Shown here: one piece after another, positions 53,458 to 62,624 of the stretch
How positions within the stretch are numbered: position 1 is the stretch's first letter
Layout of the letters: each line of letters starts with the position of its first letter
Source of the DNA: Halanaerobium salsuginis
GTDB lineage: Bacteria; Bacillota; Halanaerobiia; Halanaerobiales; Halanaerobiaceae
Direction of reading: 5' to 3'
Assembly: GCF_900114545.1 (NCBI RefSeq)
Contig: NZ_FOTI01000012.1
Coordinates: forward strand, 1-64,000
DNA: 64,000 nt
Notes under the pieces: generated by a model
The model's input: the letters and a program-made list of their open reading frames with translations, nothing else
What the model was told of the DNA's origin: nothing
The model's database searches: none
Position numbers and translations under genes: made by a program

Positions 53458-54792
53458 TTAGAATGTATTTAAGTAACTATCTAACTCCCATTGACTAACC
53501 TGAGTTCTGTAGCTATCCCATTCAGCTTTCTTAGCAGCTACAAAGTGTTCCAGAACATGATCACCTAAAACACTAGTAATAACTTCATCTTCTAATAATA
53601 AGTCAACTGCTTCGTTAATATTAGCAGGCAAACTTTCAATATCTAACTCATTTTTGCGATCTGCAGACATTTCATAAATATTTTCCAGTACTTCTTTAGG
53701 TGGTTCAATTTCATTTTTAATTCCATCAAGACCTGCTTTTAACATAACAGCTATTGCCAGATATGGATTTGCAGTTGGGTCAGGATTTCTTAATTCTAAT
53801 CTAGTTCCATTACCACGAGCAGCAGGAATTCTAATTAAAGCACTTCTATTAGCACTTGACCAGGCAACATACACAGGAGCTTCATAACCAGGTACAAGAC
53901 GTTTGTATGAGTTAACAGATGGGTTAGTGATAGCTGCAATAGCTTTAGCATGTTTTAATAAACCGCCAATATAGTAATAAGCAGCCTGGCTTAAACCTAA
54001 TTTATCACTTTCATCATAAAAAATATTTTCTCCATCTTTGAATAAAGATTGATGGACATGCATTCCAGAACCATTCTCACCAAAAATAGGTTTGGGCATA
54101 AAAGTAGCATGTAAGCCATGTTCATTAGCCAGTGATTTAGTAACGAATTTAAAAGTACCAATATTATCAGCAGTTTTTAAAGCAGGAGCATATTTGAAGT
54201 CAATTTCATGCTGACCAGGAGCAACTTCATGATGAGAAGCTTCAACTTCAAAACCCATTTCTTCTAAAGCAAGTACTATATCTCTTCTTGCATTGATTCC
54301 TTTATCAATAGGACCTAAATCAAAATATCCACCATCATCTTGAGTGATAGTAGTTGCTTCACCAGTTTCATCTTGTTGAAATAGGAAAAATTCTGGTTCA
54401 GGACCAACATTCATATCAAAGCCCATTTCTTCGGCTTCTTTTAAAGCTTTTTTAAGTACATTTCTTGGGCAACCAGAGAATGGTTTTCCATCTGGAGTAT
54501 AAACATCGCAAATTAAACGAGCAACAGCTCCACCCTCAGCTGGACGCCAGGGGAAAATAGTAAAGGTATCATAATCTGGTCTTAAGTACATATCTGATTC
54601 CTGAATTCTGGTAAAACCATCTATTGAAGAACCATCAAACATTATTTTGTTATCAAGAGCATCTTCAAGTTGTTTAACTGTGATAGCTACATTTTTAACT
54701 ATACCCAGAATATCAGTAAATTGCATTCTAATAAATTTAACATTTTTTTCTTCAGCCAGTTTTAAAATATCTTCCTTAGTATAATTTGACAT
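53458..54792 (-). CDS. glnA: glutamine synthetase (type I)
   Basis: A 444-residue enzyme that makes glutamine from glutamate, ammonia and ATP. ATG at 54792 follows AGGAGAG; an upstream GTG overlaps that site. [43 protein letters not shown] and [14 protein letters not shown] contain the metal and substrate ligands, and [19 protein letters not shown] is the ammonia-site block. The length fits the GSI-alpha group, which is feedback-inhibited and not adenylylated. No GlnR gene is adjacent. Confidence 0.97.
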   Translation of the reverse strand: MSNYTKEDILKLAEEKNVKFIRMQFTDILGIVKNVAITVKQLEDALDNKIMFDGSSIDGFTRIQESDMYLRPDYDTFTIFPWRPAEGGAVARLICDVYTPDGKPFSGCPRNVLKKALKEAEEMGFDMNVGPEPEFFLFQQDETGEATTITQDDGGYFDLGPIDKGINARRDIVLALEEMGFEVEASHHEVAPGQHEIDFKYAPALKTADNIGTFKFVTKSLANEHGLHATFMPKPIFGENGSGMHVHQSLFKDGENIFYDESDKLGLSQAAYYYIGGLLKHAKAIAAITNPSVNSYKRLVPGYEAPVYVAWSSANRSALIRIPAARGNGTRLELRNPDPTANPYLAIAVMLKAGLDGIKNEIEPPKEVLENIYEMSADRKNELDIESLPANINEAVDLLLEDEVITSVLGDHVLEHFVAAKKAEWDSYRTQVSQWELDSYLNTF

Positions 54793-54830
54793 AATAAAAA
54801 TCACTCTCCTATAAAATTTTCATTTTGATT

Positions 54831-54869
54831 ACTGATTATCAGTATAAATTCTTTTTCTGACTCAGTCAA
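54831..54869 (-). promoter_or_regulatory. glnA promoter with two palindromes
   Basis: On the - strand, TTGACT (54864-54869), a 17-base spacer and TATACT (54841-54846). Two perfect odd-spaced palindromes overlap it: TGACTCAGTCA (54858-54868) on the -35 and ACTGATTATCAGT (54831-54843) on the -10/start. Neither matches the GlnR/TnrA site (TGTNAN7TNACA). They are candidate operators. Confidence 0.65.
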
Positions 54870-55227
54870 TAGATAAAAAAAATAAATATAAATAGTCATT
54901 AAGCCTGTCATTTAAGCAACTATACTAATAATATCATAAAATCAACTTAATTTAAATACTTGTATACAGATATAATATAACTTATTTATTTAATCAATTA
55001 ACAAGAAGAAAATAAGGGTTGGTCTATGAAATATCAAGAAAAAGAGAGTTAATTTAATTTAAAGGCTTTTTATAATGTGAATTTATACACTTTAAGATTT
55101 GTGTTAAGTAAATAACTCTGATATTCTATTGATAGTGATTAAATAAAAGAGCATATTTGCCGTTTTAAAGCTAATAATATTGCTCTTAATTTTATTGTAA
55201 AGAGGAAAAATATTTTTTTAAAGAAGT
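54870..55227. other. AT-rich intergenic region between glnA and adhE
   Basis: About 360 bases with no frame that has a credible ribosome site. One eight-codon ATG frame at 55029 is not convincing. No tRNA or riboswitch pattern was recognised. It separates the divergent promoters of glnA and adhE. Confidence 0.6.
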
Positions 55228-55245
55228 TTGTTATAATCTTCACAA
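55228..55245. promoter_or_regulatory. Rex-like operator over the adhE -10 box
   Basis: TTGTTA-TAATCT-TCACAA matches the Rex consensus TTGTKA-N6-TMACAA. It contains an extended -10 (TGTTATAAT, 55229-55237), so Rex bound at low NADH would block adhE and release at high NADH, as in clostridia. The rex gene is not in the window. Confidence 0.75.
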
Positions 55246-55279
55246 TAAACTTATAAGCTATCCAAAAGGAGGATAATAA

Positions 55280-57874
55280 ATGAAGATTAAAAAAGTAAGT
55301 AATGTAGAAGAATTAAATCAGTTGATTGATGCTGTAGAAAAATCTCAGCGAAAATATTCTCGCTATAGTCAAGCACAAGTTGATGAGATATTTAGAAGAG
55401 CAGCTATTGCTGCCAATGACAGAAGAATTGAATTAGCTAAAATAGCTGTTGCAGATACTGGAATGGGAATTATGGAAGACAAAGTAATTAAAAATCATTT
55501 TTCTTCAGAATATATTTATAATAAATATAGAGATGAAGTGACATGTGGTGTAGTTGAAGAAGATCATGCTTATGGAATTAAGAAAATTGCTGAACCAATT
55601 GGAATTTTAGCTGGTATTGTTCCTGTTACTAATCCAACTTCAACCACTATTTTTAAATCATTAATTTCACTAAAAACTAGAAATGCAATTATCTTCTCCC
55701 CTCATCCAAATGCTAAAAATTGTACAATTGAAGCAGCTAAGACTGTTCTTGAAGCAGCTATTGAAGCAGGTGCTCCAGAAAATATTATTGGCTGGATAGA
55801 TAAACCATCTATTGAATTGTCGCAGCATTTGATGCAGCATCCTAAAATTAATCTTATCCTGGCAACCGGTGGACCAGGTATGGTTAAGGCCGCTTATTCG
55901 TCTGGTAAACCTGCCCTTGGGGTTGGTGCTGGTAATACACCGGCAATTATTGACGAAACAGCTCATTTAAAAATGGCAGTTAGTTCAATTTTAATGAGTA
56001 AGACTTTCGATAATGGAGTAATCTGTGCTTCTGAACAATCTGTAACAGTTTTAGCAGATGTATATGAGCAAGTAAAGAAAGAGTTTATCGATCGAGGAGC
56101 ATATATATTAAGCGAAAAAGAGCATAAAAAATTGGCAGATATCCTTTTAATAGATGGACATATTAATGCAAAAGTTGTTGGCCAAAGTGCTGCTAAAATT
56201 GCAGCAATGGCTGGTATAAAAGTAGCTCCAGAAACTAAGATATTAATTGCAGAAGTTAATAAAGTTGGTGCAGCAGAGCCATTTTCTTATGAAAAATTAT
56301 CTCCAACCCTTGCTTTATATAAAGCAAATAATTTTAAAGCAGCTGTTAAAAATGCAGTTGAATTAGTTAGATTTGGTGGGATTGGTCATACTTCAGTTCT
56401 TTATACTGATCCAATCAATGAAGACAAAAAAGATTATTTTAGCAGGGAAATGAAAACTGGTAGAATTCTGGTTAATATGCCAGCCTCTCAGGGAGCAATT
56501 GGTGATATCTATAATTTTAAATTAGAGCCATCACTTACTTTAGGTTGTGGATCCTGGGGAGGAAATTCAGTTAGCGAAAATGTGGGGGTAAAACATCTAA
56601 TGAATATCAAAACAACTGCTGAAAGAAAAGAGAACATGCTCTGGTTTAGAGTTCCAGAAAAAATTTACTTTAAATATGGTGCTCTGCCAACTGCTTTAGC
56701 TGAACTAAAAGATAAAAAACGTGCTTTTATTATGACAGATAAACCACTTGCCAAATTAGGTTATACAGATCGAGTAACAGATGTATTAGATAAACATGGT
56801 GTTAATTATCGAGTTTTTTCTGATGTAGAACCTGATCCAGAAATTTCTATGGTTAGAAAAGCAGTTAAACAGATGAATAGTTTTGATCCAGACTTAATTA
56901 TTGCACTTGGTGGAGGTTCTCCGATGGATGCTGCTAAAATAGCCTGGCTGCTTTATGAGCATCCAGAAGCAGAGTTTAAGGAATTATCAATGACTTTTAT
57001 GGATATTAGAAAAAGAATTTATAAATTTCCTGAACTTGGTAACAAAGCTCAATTAGTAGCAATCCCAACTACTTCCGGAACTGGTTCTGAAGTTACTCCT
57101 TTTGCAGTAGTAACTGATGACAGTACTGGAGTTAAATATCCAATTGCTGATTATGAATTAACTCCTAATATGGCAATTGTTGACCCCGATCTTGTTTTGT
57201 CGATGCCTAAAACCTTAACAGCTCATTCTGGAATTGATGCACTTGTACATGCAATTGAAGCATATGTATCTGTTCTTTCAAGTGAATATACTAGAGGATT
57301 GGCCCTTGAAGCAATTAGACTGATCTTTAAATATTTACCAGAATCTTATCATGGCGGTTCTGAAGCTAGAAAAGCTAAAGAGAAAATTCATTATGCTGCA
57401 ACAACAGCTGGGATGGCTTTTGCTAATGCCTTTTTAGGTATTTGCCACTCAATGGCTCATAAGTTGGGATCAGCTTTCCATATTTCTCATGGTTTAGCGA
57501 ATGCTTTGCTGATAAATCAGGTAATTAAATATAATTCTAGTGATCGACCTGTAAAACAGGCAGCTTTTCCTCAATATAAATATCCACTAACTAAAACTAA
57601 TTATGCCAAAATAGCTGATCATTTAAATCTTGGTGGTAATAGTGATGAAGAAAAAGTTGATCTTTTAATTCAGGCAATAGAGGACTTGAAAAAAGAGCTT
57701 GATATACCGGCCAGTATCAAAGAAGCTGGAGTTTCAGAAAAAGAATTCAATCAAAAGATTGCCAGTGTGTCTGAGTTAGCTTTTGATGATCAATGTACTG
57801 CAGCAAATCCACGTTATCCATTAATCTCCGAAATAAAAGAGCTATATTTAAAGGCTTATCAAGGAGATTTATAA
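55280..57874 (+). CDS. adhE: bifunctional acetaldehyde-CoA/alcohol dehydrogenase
   Basis: An 864-residue fusion that reduces acetyl-CoA to ethanol with two NADH. The N-terminal aldehyde dehydrogenase (about 1-440) carries the catalytic Cys in NGVICASEQS and GVGAGNTPAIID. The C-terminal iron alcohol dehydrogenase (about 450-864) has the NAD motif GGGSPMDAAKIAW and iron ligands in HSGIDALVHAIEAY and CHSMAHKLGSAFHISHG. The length is normal for spirosome-forming AdhE. The ATG follows AAAGGAGG. It is a single gene under the Rex-like operator. Confidence 0.97.
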   Translation: MKIKKVSNVEELNQLIDAVEKSQRKYSRYSQAQVDEIFRRAAIAANDRRIELAKIAVADTGMGIMEDKVIKNHFSSEYIYNKYRDEVTCGVVEEDHAYGIKKIAEPIGILAGIVPVTNPTSTTIFKSLISLKTRNAIIFSPHPNAKNCTIEAAKTVLEAAIEAGAPENIIGWIDKPSIELSQHLMQHPKINLILATGGPGMVKAAYSSGKPALGVGAGNTPAIIDETAHLKMAVSSILMSKTFDNGVICASEQSVTVLADVYEQVKKEFIDRGAYILSEKEHKKLADILLIDGHINAKVVGQSAAKIAAMAGIKVAPETKILIAEVNKVGAAEPFSYEKLSPTLALYKANNFKAAVKNAVELVRFGGIGHTSVLYTDPINEDKKDYFSREMKTGRILVNMPASQGAIGDIYNFKLEPSLTLGCGSWGGNSVSENVGVKHLMNIKTTAERKENMLWFRVPEKIYFKYGALPTALAELKDKKRAFIMTDKPLAKLGYTDRVTDVLDKHGVNYRVFSDVEPDPEISMVRKAVKQMNSFDPDLIIALGGGSPMDAAKIAWLLYEHPEAEFKELSMTFMDIRKRIYKFPELGNKAQLVAIPTTSGTGSEVTPFAVVTDDSTGVKYPIADYELTPNMAIVDPDLVLSMPKTLTAHSGIDALVHAIEAYVSVLSSEYTRGLALEAIRLIFKYLPESYHGGSEARKAKEKIHYAATTAGMAFANAFLGICHSMAHKLGSAFHISHGLANALLINQVIKYNSSDRPVKQAAFPQYKYPLTKTNYAKIADHLNLGGNSDEEKVDLLIQAIEDLKKELDIPASIKEAGVSEKEFNQKIASVSELAFDDQCTAANPRYPLISEIKELYLKAYQGDL

Positions 57875-57912
57875 TAAATTTGCCCAAATGCTAAAATATA
57901 CTCTAAACAGGA

Positions 57913-57942
57913 AGATGCTCTCCCCAGAGCATCTTTTTGTTT
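57913..57942 (+). terminator. terminator after adhE
   Basis: AGATGCTCT and AGAGCATCT pair around a short C-rich loop, followed by TTTTT. Confidence 0.9.
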
Positions 57943-58131
57943 TGCTTTCAAATCTTGACAAATTGACTATAACTAACATATAATTGAGCTGAAATAAGGC
58001 TAAAATGTTGAATTATTTAATTAATAATTGTAACTTTAAAAAATAACAATAAGTATATGAAAATTAAAATATCTGCCTGATATTTTAAATAAATTAAGTT
58101 TAAATTTTATAACTAATGGAGTGTTAAAATA

Positions 58132-59775
58132 ATGAAAATAGAACTAGCTCAGCTTAATCCAATTATTGGAGATATTGATGGTAATTTAGAAAAATTAAAA
58201 AAAGCTGCTCATAAAGCAGACGCAGCTACAGATTTAATTATTTTTCCAGAGTTATTTTTGACTGGTTATCCACCTCGTGATTTATTATTAAAGTCATGGT
58301 TTATTAAAAAAATTAACTCAGCCCTAACAGAAATTAAAGCTTTTTCCCGGACTATAGAAGCCGGTATTTTAGTTGGAGCTCCAACTGAAACTGAAAAGAA
58401 GATGGGGAGAGGCCTTTATAACTCAGCATTATTATTTTATCAGGGAGAAATGATTTTTAAACAGCATAAAACACTTTTACCTACTTATGATGTTTTTGAT
58501 GAGGCAAGATACTTTGATTCTGCTTCAGAAATAAAAACATTTCTTTTTAAAGGAGAGCAGCTAGGAATTTCTATTTGTGAGGATATGTGGAATTTAAAAG
58601 AATTATGGCAACGACAGCGTTATGAAGCTGATCCAATTGCTGAGCTTGCCAAGCAGGGAGCAACTATTTTAATTAATATTTCTGCCTCCCCCTTTGTAAT
58701 TAATAAGGATCAAACTCGTTATCAAATTATTAAAAATCATGTCCAGAAATATAAAATCCCCTTTGTAATGGTTAATCAAATTGGAAGTAATGATGAATTA
58801 ATTTTTGATGGCAGTAGCCTCGTTTTAAATAAACAGGGAGAGCTTCTGACTCAATTTGATTCTTTTAAAGAAGTTACTAAAACTATTAATTTAGCCAAAG
58901 CTGAGTCTTTTAATTATCATCCTTTAGCAGAGATAGAAGGGGTTTATAATGCTTTAGTGTTAGGAATTAAAGATTATTTATATAAATGTGGGTTTAAAAA
59001 AGTTGTCATTGGGCTTTCAGGTGGGATTGATTCTGCAGTCACCTGTTCATTAGCTAGAGCTGCTCTGGGGTCAGAAAATGTAATTGCAGTTACAATGCCT
59101 GGGCCATATTCTTCTCGTGGGAGTGTAGAAGATTCTAGAGCTCTCAGTTATAATTTGGGAATAACGTTTAAAGAAATTTCTATTTTAGAACCTTTTCAAG
59201 CTTATCTTAGTGCTTTAGATGAGGAATTTGCTGATACTGATTCTGGTGTAGCTGAAGAAAATATTCAGGCTAGAATTAGAGGAAATATTTTAATGGCTTT
59301 ATCTAATAAATTTTCTTATCTTGTTTTAAGTCCTGGCAATAAAAGTGAACTGTCAGTTGGCTACTGTACTTTATATGGTGATATGAGTGGTGGACTTAGT
59401 GTTATTTCTGATGTTCCTAAAACTCTAGTTTATCAGTTAGCTAAGTATATTAATCGTGACCAGGAAATAATTCCGGCTGCGATTATTACTAAGGCACCTT
59501 CAGCTGAACTGCGTCCAGATCAAAAGGATGAAGATAGTTTACCTCCTTATGATATTCTTGATAAAATACTTTATCATTATATAGACCAGGGCCTTTCTCA
59601 ATTAGAAATTTGTCAGATTGGGTTTGATGAGGAAATTGTTGCAAGAGTTATTGGTCTTGTTGATCGAAATGAGTATAAGCGACGTCAGGCTGCCCCTGGA
59701 CTTAAAGTTACCTCAAAAGCTTTTGGCACAGGACGGCGAATGCCAATTGCAGCTCGGTATAATTCTCATCACTAA
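58132..59775 (+). CDS. nadE: glutamine-dependent NAD+ synthetase
   Basis: A 547-residue two-domain enzyme. The N-terminal nitrilase-type amidase has the Glu40-Lys113-Cys149 triad (FPELFLTGY, HKTLLPTYDVFDE, ISICEDMW). It supplies ammonia to the C-terminal synthetase, whose P-loop is LSGGIDSAVT (about residues 296-301), with LSPGNKSELSVGYCTLYGDM and PSAELRPDQKDEDSLPPYD. All key residues are present, in contrast to the paralogue at 52391. The ATG follows GGAGTG. Confidence 0.97.
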   Translation: MKIELAQLNPIIGDIDGNLEKLKKAAHKADAATDLIIFPELFLTGYPPRDLLLKSWFIKKINSALTEIKAFSRTIEAGILVGAPTETEKKMGRGLYNSALLFYQGEMIFKQHKTLLPTYDVFDEARYFDSASEIKTFLFKGEQLGISICEDMWNLKELWQRQRYEADPIAELAKQGATILINISASPFVINKDQTRYQIIKNHVQKYKIPFVMVNQIGSNDELIFDGSSLVLNKQGELLTQFDSFKEVTKTINLAKAESFNYHPLAEIEGVYNALVLGIKDYLYKCGFKKVVIGLSGGIDSAVTCSLARAALGSENVIAVTMPGPYSSRGSVEDSRALSYNLGITFKEISILEPFQAYLSALDEEFADTDSGVAEENIQARIRGNILMALSNKFSYLVLSPGNKSELSVGYCTLYGDMSGGLSVISDVPKTLVYQLAKYINRDQEIIPAAIITKAPSAELRPDQKDEDSLPPYDILDKILYHYIDQGLSQLEICQIGFDEEIVARVIGLVDRNEYKRRQAAPGLKVTSKAFGTGRRMPIAARYNSHH

Positions 59776-59814
59776 TATTGTCTTTAAATAATAAATATTT
59801 TAGGAGGCTCCTAA

Positions 59815-61089
59815 ATGAAAAAATTTTTTAAGACTGCCTCAATTTATCTGTTGCTTCTTTTTCTACTGGCTGCTGCTATTTTTGTTTTAAACATTTATTA
59901 TGGTCAAAGAATTGCTCAGCAATTAAATTTTGATTTAACTATGTATTTAAATAAGCTTAATTATCAAACTGAAGAAGTAAAGTTTAAAGTAAACCCATTA
60001 TTAAGGAAGATTGAAGTTGAAAAGTTAACTTTAATTAATCCAGCCGAATTTAAGTTAACTTTAGAGTCAGCAACTATTAATTTGAGCTGGAAACAATTAT
60101 TTAATTATCTTAAATATGATGAATTTCAACTTGATAAAAATTTTAAAAGTTATTTAAAAAGGCTTAATTACTATAACTTAATTAGTAATTATCAAATTAA
60201 CTTTAAAAATGTAGAATTAAATTATCAGGGAGACCTTGATAATGTTAGCCCGGATAAATTAGAAAATATTTTAAATAAAGATCATAATCTTAGCTTTAAA
60301 GCAGAAAATTTAGCATATAATTATCCTTATTATCGAGATTTTGCTTTAACAAAAAATAGTTGGGATAAACTGCGCTCTTTTAATGATTTTAAATTTGATC
60401 TAGCTTATACGAGTTCTAACCAGCAGCTTAATTTACAGCAATTTGACTTAAGTAATGAGATTATTCGTCTAATGTTTAATTTTACAACAAAGCTTGATTT
60501 TAATCAGACTCAGCAGAAATTTAAATTTTTAGATTTAACCGGTAATTATGATTTTTTATTGGCAGGGAAACAATTGGAATTTACTGCTAATGAAACTTTT
60601 AAGCAGCTGCAATTAGGACAGTTGACTACAAGTGGTAATTTAGCAGTCAGTTATCCGGAGGGAAAAAATAACTATCTGCTTAATTCACTTGCATATAATT
60701 TTGAGGCAAATGATGTTTATTTTGTTTTAAGTGATCAATTAAATGATGAACTTAATAATTTTTCTTTTAATTTGCTTGATCAATCTCAAAATATCGAATT
60801 TCAAATTGATCAGCTTACAGCCAGCCAAGATTATTCGCGTCCGGAGGGCAAAGGAAATTTTAAACTTGATTCTTCTTTAATTACTGCTGAAGCGAAAACT
60901 GAATATCTTTATCAAAATTCACAATTATATTTTAGTAATTTAAACTTACGTTATTTACCCAAAAATAAGTTAGCTGAGCAGCTGAATTATCTGCTTCAGT
61001 TAATCTTAAATAAAAGATTTAGGCAGGATGAAGACGGTTATTATATTATTGATCTCTGGGGTGAACTTAATAATTTACAATATCAATAA
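59815..61089 (+). CDS. AsmA-like exported protein of unknown role
   Basis: A 424-residue protein with one N-terminal helix (about 10-28) and then alternating short beta strands rich in Asn, Leu, Tyr and Phe, such as VEVEKLTLINP-type and NLNLRYLPKN segments. This pattern resembles AsmA/TamB-type beta-groove proteins, which move lipids towards the outer membrane in diderm bacteria. No catalytic motif is visible. ATG follows AGGAGG, 39 bases after nadE. The family assignment rests on pattern only. Confidence 0.55.
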   Translation: MKKFFKTASIYLLLLFLLAAAIFVLNIYYGQRIAQQLNFDLTMYLNKLNYQTEEVKFKVNPLLRKIEVEKLTLINPAEFKLTLESATINLSWKQLFNYLKYDEFQLDKNFKSYLKRLNYYNLISNYQINFKNVELNYQGDLDNVSPDKLENILNKDHNLSFKAENLAYNYPYYRDFALTKNSWDKLRSFNDFKFDLAYTSSNQQLNLQQFDLSNEIIRLMFNFTTKLDFNQTQQKFKFLDLTGNYDFLLAGKQLEFTANETFKQLQLGQLTTSGNLAVSYPEGKNNYLLNSLAYNFEANDVYFVLSDQLNDELNNFSFNLLDQSQNIEFQIDQLTASQDYSRPEGKGNFKLDSSLITAEAKTEYLYQNSQLYFSNLNLRYLPKNKLAEQLNYLLQLILNKRFRQDEDGYYIIDLWGELNNLQYQ

Positions 61090-61134
61090 TTTTAATTATA
61101 CAATTTATATTAAGTTATCTAACTTAGATTTGTT

Positions 61135-61163
61135 TTGACAAGTTTAGTCTATCATGCTAAACT
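61135..61163 (+). promoter_or_regulatory. promoter of the rib operon
   Basis: TTGACA (61135-61140), a 17-base spacer and TAAACT (61158-61163) with a TGC extension. AGTTTAG (61141-61147) and CTAAACT (61157-61163) form a 7-bp inverted repeat across the spacer, possibly an operator. Confidence 0.75.
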
Positions 61164-61229
61164 AAATTTAGTATTTAGCTTATCTTAAATAATTAAAAAC
61201 AGCTAAACTAATTTACTTTAAAATTAAAT

Positions 61230-61351
61230 ATGCTAGCGAGGATGGGTGCAATTCCCTACCGGTGGTAATAGTCCACAAGTCCGCAGGGACAGATCTGATG
61301 TAATGCAGAACCGACAGTAAAGTCTGGAAGGGAGTTAGAGCTATCTAGCAT
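61230..61351 (+). ncRNA. FMN riboswitch (RFN element)
   Basis: The closing stem ATGCTAG (61230-61236) pairs with CTAGCAT (61345-61351). The conserved core is clear: GAGGATGGGTGCAATTCCC, CTACCGGTGGTAATAGTCC, CAGATCTG, then GAACCGACAGTAAAGTCTGG and AAGGGAG. It binds FMN and controls the two downstream rib genes through the terminator at 61380. Confidence 0.96.
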
Positions 61352-61379
61352 TATATTTAATATTTTTATTTGAATATTT

Positions 61380-61418
61380 AAAAGTCCTTCCATACTGGAG
61401 GGACTTTTGCGTTTTTAT
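61380..61418 (+). terminator. riboswitch-controlled terminator
   Basis: AAAGTCCTTCC pairs with GGAGGGACTTT (one wobble), then TTTGCGTTTTT. FMN binding should favour this hairpin. Confidence 0.85.
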
Positions 61419-61459
61419 AGTCATTTATTCTAAAAAACCACTTAATAAAGGAGGGTAAT

Positions 61460-62602
61460 ATGATGGATAATTTTTCTTTAGCAGATCAGAAATATATGTC
61501 AAGAGCACTTTGGTTGGCGCAATTGGGCGAAAAAAAAGTTGCTCCAGGACCAATGGTAGGTACAGTAATTGTAAAAGATAGTGAAATTATTGGAGAAGGA
61601 TATTATAAGTCATATCAAGGTATACATGCTGAGCTTCAAGCTTTAAAAATGGGCAATAAAAAAAATAAAGGTGCTACTATGTATATTAATCTGGAACCCT
61701 GTTATAAACCGCAAGAATTACCTTCCTGTATTAAATCAATAATTAATTCTGGTATAAAAAGGATTGTTATTTCAATGATTAACCCTGATCCAGAAATTTC
61801 TGGTCGGGGAGTGAAAGCTTTAAAAAAGGCTGGTATAAAAGTTGAACTTGGTCTATTTAAAAAAGAAGCAGTTGAGTTAAATGAAACTTTTTTAAAATAT
61901 ATAAAAACTGATTATCCTTTTGTCTATTTAAAAAAAGCTCAAACACTTGATGGTTATATTGCCAGTAAAACTGGAGATTCAAAGTGGATAATTAATGCTA
62001 AGGCAAGAAATGAAAGCAATAAATTAAGAAATAAAGTAAATGCAATTTTAGTTGGAATAGGTACAATTTTGGCCGATGATCCTATTTTAACTACCAGACT
62101 TAAAGATCAACCAGCTTCTGATCCAGAAAGAATAGTACTTGATCCTCAGCTTGATATTCCACTTTCGGCAAAAATTATTAATCAAAATTCGGATGCTCAA
62201 ACTCTATTAATAACATCTGCGAAAAAGCTCAAAAATACTTCTGGAGAGTTAACAGATAAAATAAAAGCCCTGCAAAATAAAGCAAAGGTAGAACTAATTG
62301 AATTGGAATTAAAAAATAAAACATTTTTTGATTTAAAAGAAGTTCTAAGCTTATTGCACAGTCGTGGTATATCAAGCTTGCTTGTTGAAGGAGGAGCTCG
62401 AATAAGCTGTAGCTTTTTACAGGAAAATTTAGTCGATAAATACTATTATTTTATTGCTCCCAGAATTTACGGTGGTAATGATGGTATTTCTTCCTTTTGT
62501 GGTTCTGGCCCCGAATTAATGGCTAACGCAATTGATTTGAAAATTATTGAATATAAAATGCTGGATGATAATATTTTATTGATTGCTAAAAATAAGAACT
62601 GA
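61460..62602 (+). CDS. ribD: RibD-type deaminase/reductase, divergent
   Basis: A 380-residue bifunctional protein of riboflavin synthesis (deaminase plus ribosyl reductase). The zinc site is kept: His56-Ala-Glu58 and Cys81/Cys90. The usual PCSHxGRTPPC segment reads PCYKPQELPSC, and NPMVG reads GPMVG. The reductase part (about 147-380) has LKKAQTLDGYIASKTGDSKWI and VGIGTILADDPILTTRL, and ends VEGGARISCSF. ATG 61460 or 61463 follows AAGGAGGG. It is the first gene behind the FMN riboswitch. Confidence 0.88.
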   Translation: MMDNFSLADQKYMSRALWLAQLGEKKVAPGPMVGTVIVKDSEIIGEGYYKSYQGIHAELQALKMGNKKNKGATMYINLEPCYKPQELPSCIKSIINSGIKRIVISMINPDPEISGRGVKALKKAGIKVELGLFKKEAVELNETFLKYIKTDYPFVYLKKAQTLDGYIASKTGDSKWIINAKARNESNKLRNKVNAILVGIGTILADDPILTTRLKDQPASDPERIVLDPQLDIPLSAKIINQNSDAQTLLITSAKKLKNTSGELTDKIKALQNKAKVELIELELKNKTFFDLKEVLSLLHSRGISSLLVEGGARISCSFLQENLVDKYYYFIAPRIYGGNDGISSFCGSGPELMANAIDLKIIEYKMLDDNILLIAKNKN

Positions 62603-62624
62603 TTATTGAGAAAGGAGAATTATT

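Noticed and set aside
54870-55227. Possible small gene or RNA in the glnA-adhE gap
   Set aside because: Only an eight-codon frame and scattered -10-like sequences were found; no ribosome site or stable conserved fold was recognised.
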